Part shown: positions 55,536-64,000 of the stretch, in pieces
Position numbering within the stretch: the stretch's first letter is position 1
How the letters are laid out: the number at the start of each line of letters is the position of its first letter
DNA from: Sepiola atlantica
Lineage: Eukaryota; Mollusca; Cephalopoda; Sepiida; Sepiolidae
Assembly: GCA_963556195.1 (NCBI GenBank)
Contig: OY744521.1
Span: forward strand, 136,307,399-136,371,398
DNA length: 64,000 nucleotides
Direction: 5' to 3'
Notes under the pieces: generated by a model
Told to the model about the DNA's origin: nothing
Database searches by the model: none
The model's input: only the letters and a program-made list of their open reading frames with translations
Program-made: the position numbers and the translations under genes

Positions 55536-58428
55536 CTAATCACCGTAGATTCTTACGTCTTGGTGGCAATATGCTAATACTACATTGTTTCCAATTGTCT
55601 TGAATTTATCCTTCACGCCGAATTTGAATAAATTCCGTTTTAGAAAAGGTGCCGCTGGTTATTGCGCAGTACTTACTTCGCCATTCGCCTCATTGCACGA
55701 GCACCATTCCAATGGAGAGCCATCACCAGAACTACTAATTCGTTGGCCGGGCAGATTACTTCTGCTAACGCGATTTGACAGTGTTTGGGATCACAGGGAA
55801 TGCAAGTATTTCGAGGCTGTTTTGCATATTCAATGGTTAGCGTATTTCGTATTTGTATTTCGAATTTAAAAACAGACATACCCTTTGTCTACTTAGAAGA
55901 TTGGCGTTACGCAATCTTCTGACATCCATTTTTATTCATCTCCCTTATGGCGGATCAAGTTAAGCTCATCTACTTAATGATACTAGACAAGTAAAACTAC
56001 CTGGCTGCAAGTTATTAAAGAGAATGTTATCCCCAAAGACTGCACACTTAGTCACATCGCTTCATCCTGCTCCGGGGTGTATGAAATTCAAGTTATTGCT
56101 TAATAATTCAAATGCAGTCTCTAGTTAACGATAGCCAACGTTTGACGTCAGAGATAATTGTCCAATCGAATTGGAGAATGAAAGATAATGATGGCGACAT
56201 GCGCAAATCTCATAATTCCTTTTATTCATTACTTGAAAGATTCAGCCAACTGACATAACGTCGACCAACGTGGCCAGTTGATGTTCTACTGTTGAATATT
56301 CTATAGTAGTGAAATTGGTGCTAATAATCTCTTAATTGGCCATTAGTGCAATGCAGACATTTGCAGGCCTTCAAGTACAGCATTTGTTGGATACGTATTT
56401 ATACGTAGGAAAATTAAAGAAGAAGCAATTTTGAGGTGCCTGAAGTTATTCAAAGGTCGAAACATGCGTGCATTTGTGTAGCCGCTCAAATCTCATAATA
56501 ATATAACCATGAAAATCGGTCGTATGAATTCTGAGTCGAATCAAAACGAGAGACTGGTGGAAATGATAGCGTTTAAATACGAAGACATTCATTTATTTAT
56601 ATCGGTACGATACTGATAACCAAAAGTACTCGATTATTTTTACGGGAGGGTATTGCATTAACGCTAAGTTGAAATGACCATCTTCCTTTCCTCGCTGTTC
56701 TGATACTACACTTCATATGTTCTGTATTCGGTCAGTGAAGGAGAAATCCGTCTATACTAGAGCCATTTAAATTTTTGTTACAATCTAGAGTTCCTCTTTT
56801 TAGGGAGCTTTATTTCCTTCAAAAAAAAACAACCTATCATCTGCCCTCGTGGAGAGGTAAGTAAATAGGGGCATAAGCCGTTTTTCTAGTATTTTCATGT
56901 ACTCGTCTGCATCGACTTATCACACCATATCAGTTTGCCGACCATGTAACCGTACATACACCTCACATCAACCCTAACCCTAACACTAACCCTAACCATA
57001 ACCGTACATGCATCTTACATCTTTATTTATCCATTCCCATGCTTTACGGTTCATTCTACACAACTTGACCGAAATCTTTCAGCTGATCTTTTAATGCAGC
57101 GTTCAGAGGAATCACTAGAAAGACAAAATCGCGATTGATCAGAGCAAAACCTTTACTAAACAATTCTTCATATTTCTTACAAGAAGTGAACGCTTTTTAA
57201 TCCTTGATGTTCTTCTTGGTTCACAAGGACTTTTTGCACATCTTTTTAATGTGTATCCAATACCTTCATTCCAGTTATTGTAATTCTGTAACATTTTTAT
57301 TTTTTGTTTACTTTTGTTTGCCTTACAAAGGCCTATTGCCACTGAAGATTAAGGGGGTACTATGATAGGGGTCAGATTTCTAGGAGTAACATGTATAAAG
57401 AGATGGGCATTTTGCTGTTGTACTTTGTACGGCGAATCGGACATCTGTATAGAGCTCACGAAGATCATGTCTTCAAGATTGTCTGGTCTGCATGAAGTTC
57501 TCCTCGTTGGTCACAGTTATTCGTTAACCTGCAAGAATGCAGGTGTTTCCCCCCCAACACCTAGAACAACAAGGCTCGGCGGTTGCATGCGAAGTCGAGG
57601 CATATTCGGTTCAGAACACATAAAAGGAACGGCACAGAAACATGGTTGCCACCTCTACTTCATTGATTTTGCTTTCACATGCAGAGTTGACCAGAGAGCG
57701 CCGGATCCTGATGTCGATTCCCCCATGTATTTTATTAGAGCCATGTTAATTGGAGTATTGATTTACTCCTCTCCAGGAGTTAGGCACAAGGCCAGTTTTT
57801 ATCTTTCTCCCACAAGTAAGATGTGACCCAAGGTCGGGTCGGGAAGAAAGGTTGGACTTTATTGGGTGTTGTTGTAGTTTACTTGTTAGTCGCTCATGTA
57901 AATGACACACAAGACACAAATAAAAACACGTACAATCTTTTGTCCTGGGTTTATGCGTTTTTTCCTTGGCTTTATTAATGATCAAGAGACACAAAATAAA
58001 GTATGGTTGTGAAAGGGTTTCTTTGTTTATTCATATATTTGATTGTCAGCTCGTCGTTGTTTTCGTAGTTAGTCTTCTACTCGAATCTCTGTGTATACAT
58101 GTGTGTAGATTTGCATGTGTGCGTACTACCTGCGGGCGTGGCTGCGTAAATTCGTTCGTCTCTCCATGCCTCGCTTTATCGTCTGTTTTTCTCCGAGATG
58201 TGTACTCATTACTGAACGCCTATACTCTCAGCGTCCTATCCTAGTCTCTTTTACTCGGTCCCTTTCGTATTGTTTCTTCTCGACAATCGATATTTCCCTT
58301 TTTTATCTCTATATCATTAACATGTTTAAAAACGTCTATTTTAACGTGACTTATTTCATTCTGTGTTTTTATATTGTCATTGGTTGTTTGTTATTATTAG
58401 ACTGGGATGGTGTTCAGAAGAAATAGAA
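55536..58428. other. Region with no recognised gene
   Basis: Nothing assignable. The longest frame (57362-57826, 154 codons) starts with a hydrophobic, Cys-rich stretch and has no recognisable family; a chance frame is as likely as a gene. An A-run lies at 56821-56829, and the telomere-like stretch at 56971-57003 is listed separately. Confidence 0.45.
56971..57003. repeat. Interstitial telomere-like repeat
   Basis: ACCCTAACCCTAACACTAAC followed by CCTAACCATAACC: about five units of CCCTAA (TTAGGG on the other strand), two of them mutated. TTAGGG is the metazoan telomere unit; a 33-bp degenerate stretch inside a chromosome arm is interstitial. Confidence 0.8.
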
Positions 58429-58526
58429 GAAATTATAGGTTATTTGGGCCATCCGAGATTATAAGTCTGGTTTTATCCGCAATTATAAGTCTGGTTTTAC
58501 AAACACACACACACACACACACACAT

Positions 58527-58607
<81 letters not shown>

Positions 58608-58672
58608 CAGACTTGTAATTGCGGATAAAACCAGACTTATAATCGCGGATGGTCCAAATAACCTATAATTTC
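58429..58672. repeat. Hairpin around (CA)n(TA)n
   Basis: GAAATTATAGGTTATTTGG to ATAAGTCTGGTTTTA (58429-58499) is mirrored by TAAAACCAGACTTGTAATTG to CCAAATAACCTATAATTTC (58603-58672), with the simple repeat at 58500-58602 as the loop. Each arm contains two copies of GATTATAAGTCTGGTTTTA. (TA)n follows again at 58676-58720. A MITE-like structure. Confidence 0.8.
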
Positions 58673-58720
<48 letters not shown>

Positions 58721-61690
58721 ACATGGTTCACCCCAAACAAGGCAGGCCGCCACTGTAGACGTAAGGGGCTACTGAGAAAAAAGAAAAGGGGAGAAGGTTG
58801 GGGGGGTCAGCCTAAATCATGATCCGCGCAGCGAGATGTCTGTTTACATTAGTTTTAAATTTTTGCATGTCAGTACTGTCGGGGAAAAAGGGGGCAGGGA
58901 GAGAGTTCCAGAGGCCAGCAGCACGAGGAAAGAAGCTATTTGAGTAGAAGGTTCTCCGGCATCGGGGGACCTCCACAGTGAATGAATGAGATTTAGTTGA
59001 TTGTCGAGTTAGTCTAGCGAATTTACGTCGAGGGTGCACCAGTGTAGCCAATTCATCAGAAGTACTTATAAAACAAACATAAGGATGCTACATTGCGGCG
59101 ATCGGACAGGGGCTGAAGCTTGGTTGACAGTGAAGGACCTATTAGGTTGGCGACTCTTTTTTGGACCTTGTCAAGGAGGGGGAGACTAGTAGATGATGCA
59201 CCAGCCCAGATGTGGCAACAATACTCCATGCATGGACGTATGGTGGCCTTGTATAGATATAGGATAATGTCAGGTGTGAGGAGCTTACTAGCACGGTAGA
59301 GGGAGCCAACCTTTTTTGCGGCAGCCTTGGCAGTGCCTACAATGTATTCGTTCCAATTCATGTTACCTGTGAAGGTTAGGCCGAGGTGTTTGAATGATGA
59401 ACTCTCAGGTAGGGTGTTATTTGCCATGGCAATCGGTGGTTGGAGAGGCTTCTTGTAGTTGTTGAAGGAAAGTAGCTTTGTCTTTGCGGCATTAAAGGTT
59501 ACCAACCATTTATGACCCCAATCCACTACAGCCTGGAGGTCATTTACTAAAGATTCATCCATTGCCTCGGATATGATCGCGTCTGATTTACCAACATGGC
59601 GAGAGTAAAGCGTGGTGTCGTCAGCAAATAAGCCAATCTCCGACTCTATATCATCAGGGAGATCGTTTATATAGATCAGGAACAACAAAGGTCCAAGGAT
59701 AGATCCCTGGGGTACACCTGCATTTATGTCATGTTGCTTAGATGAACGACCATCGAGGACAACCTGGATTTTTCTTTTGTTTAGGAAGGATCTAATTATA
59801 TTAAATAGTAGCCCAGTAATACCGTATGAGCGTATTTTCAGGAGAAGCCCTTTATGTCAAACCTTGTCAAAGGCCTTGGATATATCAAGCGCTACTGCCC
59901 TAGCTTCACCTGCCTTGTCGAGAGTATGATACATACGTTCAGAGATGACTGTTAGGATGTCTGCAGTAGATCGTGTATGTCTAAATCCATACTGGCGGTC
60001 AGATAGAAGTTTAGCATTACTTAAGTGCTGTACTAACGCTAGATTGATTAAGGATTCAAAGATTTTGGCAAAGATCGGCAGCAGACTGATTGGGCGGTAG
60101 TTCTGAGGGTCAGTTCTATTTCCAGAACTCTTGTAGACAGGTACCACAGAGGCAATTTTCCAGCAATCGGGGAAGCAAGATTCAGCTAGGAATTTATTGA
60201 AGAGTTTGTAGAGGACGGGGGCCAGTTCAGCAGAACATTTCTTTATTATTATTACAGGTATAAGATCAGGCCCACAAGCTTTAGAGGTGTCAAGGTTTTT
60301 TATGATGTCTCTGACCTGGGATGGGGTGATGACCAGGTTATCACGTGTGACTTCGGTCTGCAAAGGGAATTCGGGGAGGGGGTGATTATCTGAGTCTAAA
60401 GTAGAGTTAGAAGCGAAACGCTGGGGCAGTAGTTCAGCCTTATCAGTGGTCGTGCAGACGACATCATTGTGGCTTGATAGTGGAGGAATCGTTGATTGAC
60501 CATTATTCACCACACTATTGTAGATTTTCCAGAAATCGCGAGTACCTAGTTTCTGAGACTGGATGCGTCTTTTTGTTAACTCATTATACCTTCTCTTTGC
60601 TTCGCCTATCACGGCCTTACACTTATTTCTTGACTCTATAAATTTATGTCTATTAGTAGCTGACTTATGGCGGCCGAATTTACGGAATGCTTGTTGCCTC
60701 TCAGAAATGGCAGCTGCACATTCTGAAGTGAACCATTGAGGAGAGTAGGGCTTGCTAAAGAATTTTCGCATGGGGACATAGACTTCAATGCCTGCTTTGA
60801 CCCATTCAGTTAATTCGTTTGCACATTGGTTGGCAGGTAGTGAGAAGGTTTTCCTCCATGGGGCGTCACTGATGTGATCTCTGATTGACTCGAAATCAGC
60901 CTGCTCATAGTATCTTGTTGTTTTGAGCAACGGTTCATCAGCTTTTGGACGACTTTTTAGGGTGATATGTATCATTAGCACAATGTGATCAGCATTCCCG
61001 AGTGGTCTATGAGCTTTCGTCACACAAGCCTCTGGCATTGAGGTCAAGAAGAGGTCTAGAAGTGAGGCTTGCTGGTCTACTAGATCGGGGATGCGGGTCG
61101 GAAAATCGACAGTCTGAGAGAGGGAGTGAGCTAGGGAGAAATTATACGTAGAGTCGCCGGCTGCGTCAGTAAGGCTAGAGAATCCCAACCAGTCACGGTG
61201 GTGGGCATTAAAATCCCCAAATACATGTATCTGGGCATTCGAGTCAGTTAAGAGTGTTCTATCTATGCTTTCAGAGACAGAGTTTAGCAGAGTACAGTCC
61301 TGGGTCGACGGGGAGCGGTATAAGAAATATAAGTAACTGACGCTGTCATGTAAAGTCAATCTAAAGCACATGTAATCTTGGTCATCTGATTCTAACCTAT
61401 GTTCTCTAGTCAGGGGGAGGGTGTTCCGAACATAAACTCCTAGCCCGTGCATATGTTTGTCAGAGTCTTTACGGTAGAGTGGGAGGTAGTCAGTCATGTC
61501 AAAGTGGTGAGAGGAGGTTGAGGATTTAAGATTAGTTTCACTAAGAGCTAGGATATCCGGGGAGTTTGTCAGGAGAAAGGTTTCTACGTCGTTGATGTTG
61601 GTTCTAAGTCCCCGAATATTTGTAAATGCGAGCCTCAAGGGCGGAGGCGAAAGTGTTTTTTGTTGGGTGTCTGGTTTAGGTTTGCTTTTA
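58721..61690 (-). pseudogene. CR1/Jockey-type LINE, nearly intact pol
   Basis: On the minus strand the frame opens about 61690 (no ATG; TLSPPPLRLAFTNIRGLRTN) and runs to 59857. The apurinic-type endonuclease domain shows SETNL (Glu34 counting from 61638), GDFNAHH (Asp142, Asn144) and NADH (Asp217, His218). RT has NYRPISLLPIFAKIFESLI and ALDISKAFDKV, then a TGA at 59859-59857 where the family has Trp (KVWHKG). The same frame continues to 59056 with GSILGPLLFLIYINDLPDD and catalytic FADD (about 59628-59617). A small deletion near 59056 shifts the frame (the 54-55 kb copy has HRIRS here), and coding ends at 58812 (NRHLAARIMI). A short 3' UTR leads to (TA)n at 58676-58720. No ORF1 is visible upstream. 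Confidence 0.9.
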
Positions 61691-62189
61691 TTTCTATAGC
61701 ACTAGATAACAAATTTCTCACCTGGATAACTTTTTCGTTTTTGGAATACCATTCACCACCTTAATTGTTTTTAATCAACCTCTTTGATATCTTTCTTGAA
61801 GCTGTTTTAAACTTTATGACTTGGATGAACTGTATAAGTTTAGCAAAAAAGTATGTTTTGGGCCGATATATTTGATGTTTTATATAATTTTATATATTTT
61901 CGTGTAAATTTTTTTTATATATTTTCAAAGTTTAATTTTATTACCTGCAGTAATGTCATTGCGGTAATGGTCCTCTGAGGAGAAGATTTTCTTTGAAAAC
62001 TTATGAGTTAAGGACTTTAAAAGACTTTGCTTGAACATTGAATGCTAATAAAATTTATTTCGTACCTTATTTTATTCTTTCACTTTATCTAGTGCTATTA
62101 ATGCTCTATCCAGTATATTTAGCTTCAGTTTTATCCGGATCTTCACTAATTAAAGATATTAGGTGCCTCTTATATCTTTTGTTGTATTA
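61691..62189. other. AT-rich spacer, nothing recognised
   Basis: No frame, RNA gene or repeat that I can identify between the LINE and the next (TA)n tract. It could include unrecognised 5' sequence of the LINE. Confidence 0.5.

Positions 62190-62191
<2 letters not shown>

Positions 62192-62277
<86 letters not shown>
62192..62277. repeat. (TA)n microsatellite
   Basis: About 85 bp of TA with a single G interruption near 62261. Confidence 0.95.
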
Positions 62278-62470
62278 AACTGTTACGTGGTAAACAGCTG
62301 ATAATCCCCGTTTTAATATTTCACGCTTACGTTAAGGTCCCCTGTTTTTATTTCACTATTAGATATTTGAATCCCCTTTTTTATTTATGAATTTTCCGAC
62401 GAATGCTAAGTCTGCGATATCTTAGATTTACTTAGTTTCTCTGGGAATTTAAACTGCATTTTTTCTCTTT

Positions 62471-62496
62471 TGTTTAAAATGACTCAAAGCTTCTTT

Positions 62497-62564
<68 letters not shown>

Positions 62565-62586
62565 AAAGAAGCTTTGAGTCATTTTA

Positions 62587-62590
<4 letters not shown>
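62471..62590. repeat. Perfect 30-bp hairpin around (TA)n
   Basis: TGTTTAAAATGACTCAAAGC plus TTCTTTAGAC (62471-62500) is exactly reverse-complemented at 62561-62590, with 60 bp of TA between them and more TA after 62590. The whole is a 120-bp palindrome. Confidence 0.9.
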
Positions 62591-62624
<34 letters not shown>

Positions 62625-62739
62625 CGGCTTACTGTGGGAGACCGACTTTTCAGCATCGTTAAGTAGACGAATACTCCGAGAAAAAAAGAGAAAAAACACA
62701 AATCACAGGTTCGAGCCAACCTAGCAACAGACACTTTTT

Positions 62740-62779
62740 TTTTGTTAAAAACTATGCATTAGCATAGTTTTTAACAAAA
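62740..62779. repeat. Perfect 18-bp hairpin, ATTA loop
   Basis: TTTTGTTAAAAACTATGC (62740-62757) and GCATAGTTTTTAACAAAA (62762-62779) are exact complements with a 4-base loop. It is not followed by a gene terminus, so a terminator role is not supported; a recent foldback or hairpin duplication is likelier. Confidence 0.85.
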
Positions 62780-62852
62780 CATTTCATATTAACTCTTGTA
62801 TAACCTATGATTAAGCACTTTATTGTTCTTTTTATTTAACCTATAATGCATG

Positions 62853-62926
<74 letters not shown>

Positions 62927-62943
62927 ATGTGTGTGTGTGTGTG
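62853..62943. repeat. (TA)n(TG)n microsatellite
   Basis: About 52 bp of TA followed by about 38 bp of TG. Confidence 0.95.
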
Positions 62944-63026
62944 CATTTAGACAGCATATTTTAATTTAGGCAAACATTGTTAAATAACACGGATTGGTTT
63001 TTATTGATAAAACTTATTTTTATTTT

Positions 63027-63212
63027 TTAAATTTTCCTAATAGTCCGTTTAGTAGTTCGGTCAAATTGGTGTATGTAAGCTCCGTGGGTTTCTTGTTCCA
63101 TTTTTTTTTTGTTTTCGCTAGTACTTTCGATTTGATTCGTCAAATCATCTTCAGGCAATGTTAGTCTTGGTTTCTTTACAAATCTGTCTTTACTGTCGAT
63201 TTTTTTTATCAT
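63027..63212 (-). pseudogene. Possible downstream part of Penelope-like element
   Basis: A 61-codon, lysine- and glutamate-rich frame on the minus strand beginning MIKKIDSKDRF. It follows, in the same orientation, the Penelope nuclease fragment at 63410-64000. Its DNA contains the hammerhead-like core at 63154-63125 (CTGAAGA, 6-bp stem GATTTG/CAAATC, GAAA). I do not recognise the protein; the sequence may be a 3' structural RNA region of the element instead of coding DNA. Confidence 0.35.
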
Positions 63213-63278
63213 TATAACGGCTAGTAAATTACGATTTTAAAAAGAGCGTCTATAATATTGAGATGTTACATGCGAACG

Positions 63279-63396
63279 TGATTACGTTCTAAGCATGTGC
63301 AAGATTCAAAAGTTTGATTGTTTAACAGCTAAGAATTTGATTACGTTCTAAGCGCGTCCAAGATTCAAAAGTATTATTGCTTAACGGCTAAGAATT
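63279..63396. repeat. 59-bp tandem duplication
   Basis: TGATTACGTTCTAAGCATGT ... GCTAAGAATT at 63279-63337 is repeated with few changes at 63338-63396. Confidence 0.9.
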
Positions 63397-63409
63397 ACCG
63401 TTTATTACT

Positions 63410-64000
63410 GTGCTAGACATTTTAAAATGTTGTGACTAGTTTCGGAATTCACATTATTGCTTGTGGGGTGTTCAGTTTTTATGTAGAGGGCTTCAATATT
63501 TTTTAATCTTTTGATGTTCGTATCGTGGTGTATCAGTCTTAGTATTGTTAACTAGGATGTGTCTATATTGAGAAATGGACAGTCATGTTTTTTTAGGTGT
63601 TGACAAATAAAGCTAGTGTCTGAAGAAATGCAAGATGAGTCTTCGGGAAAGGGATGTGGTAGTGAAACTGATGTAACAATTATTTTTATTATTGTCGAAG
63701 ATACATTCTTCCATTGAGCATTGAAACTGATATATTACATTGAAATGTTATTTTTAACTACATGGTTTTATGTTTTTATTTTTTATAATAAATGATGAAT
63801 TTTATTTTATTATTAGAGTTGATGGGGCATTTGTTGCGAATATTATGTTTTTAAGAGCTTTTTCATCCAATTTAAAGTTCAAGTGCATTTTGTAACAGTA
63901 GAATAGATTTATCTAGTGGGAATTATTTAGCTGATTATTATTAGTATTGTCTAAGTTTCTAATCATTAATTTTATTTGTTCGTCTATAATATAATTCATT
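63410..64000 (-). pseudogene. Penelope-like GIY-YIG nuclease fragment (runs off window)
   Basis: Read from 64000 downwards in shifting frames: FKLDEKALKNIIFATNAPST, IYYKNKKT, then YQFQCSMEECIFDNNKNNCY followed by ISFTTTSLSRRL (the Y-(I)-G-type half of GIY-YIG with TTTLSRR-like text), ICQHLKKHDCPF and RLKNIEALYIKTEHPTSNN. These are the linker and endonuclease signatures of Penelope-like elements, in order. At least three frameshifts or stops. It is a different lineage from the fragment at 43.2 kb, whose C terminus has the C-x2-C-x-NEK signature. The RT should lie beyond position 64000. Confidence 0.7.

Noticed and set aside
57362..57826. 154-codon frame as a possible host gene
   Set aside because: No recognisable domain, no promoter or splice context and no conserved-looking codon pattern; I left it as an unassigned region.
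62740..62779. Intrinsic transcription terminator
   Set aside because: A hairpin next to a T-run looks like one, but the T-run precedes the hairpin on the plus strand, the setting is eukaryotic and no gene ends here.

Overview
This looks like a non-genic, repeat-dense stretch of an animal genome, most likely a cephalopod mollusc such as an octopus (inference). The grounds are very AT-rich DNA, more than a dozen long (TA)n microsatellites, (TAA)n and (GAA)n tails, and a mix of CR1/Jockey-type LINEs, R2-like LINEs, Penelope-like elements, several Ty3/Gypsy groups and TA-flanked MITEs. I found no convincing single-copy host gene, no functional tRNA or rRNA gene, and no prokaryotic-style operon or CRISPR. 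Almost all protein-coding signal belongs to transposable elements, most of it decayed.

Layout. 0-6 kb: microsatellites, a 600-bp pyrimidine tract, a tRNA-derived SINE, a ~77-bp tandem array and a Penelope RT fragment (minus). 6.3-8.6 kb: decayed CR1/Jockey-type LINE carrying a short SINE-like insertion with 12-bp target duplications. 9.4-9.9 kb: a ~125-bp tandem array. 10.3-16.2 kb: three consecutive R2-like LINE segments with (TAA)n at a junction. 19.2-21.55 kb: four consecutive long inverted-repeat elements separated by (TA)n tracts. 23.7-24.2 kb: two copies of a TA-flanked MITE in opposite orientation. 24.5-27.3 kb: two copies of an unknown dispersed repeat.

27.26-32.08 kb: the best-preserved element in the window, a Ty3/Gypsy retrotransposon (minus strand). 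It has 188-bp LTRs that read as identical, a 5-bp target duplication ACGTC, a primer site resembling the 3' end of tRNA-Ser(GCU), a polypurine tract and one 1373-codon gag-pol frame. A run of 12 G near the start of gag separates that frame from the only nearby ATG.

34-35.5 kb: another LINE fragment and a ~150-bp tandem repeat. 35.8-39.1 kb: decayed Gypsy-type element (plus). 39.2-42.6 kb: decayed member of a multicopy family with a C-terminal tesmin/TSO1-type CXC domain, starting just after that element. 43.2-43.5 kb: Penelope GIY-YIG nuclease fragment (minus). 45.18-49.71 kb: older Gypsy element (minus) with divergent LTRs. 50.8-51.7 kb: two 3'-end copies of an R2-like repeat with simple-sequence tails. 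52.8-53.0 kb: MITE with a hammerhead-like core. 54.6-55.5 kb: LINE fragment. 57 kb: short interstitial telomere-like stretch. 58.7-61.7 kb: nearly intact CR1/Jockey-type LINE (minus) broken by one nonsense codon and one small deletion. 62.5-64 kb: perfect hairpins around (TA)n, a 59-bp duplication and a second Penelope nuclease fragment (minus) running off the window.

The elements do not form one pathway; they are layered insertions. I did not find a convincing new gene system. The most unusual signals are the run of TA-bounded palindromes, the hammerhead-like core shared by two unrelated repeats, and the CXC-family copy abutting a Gypsy element.
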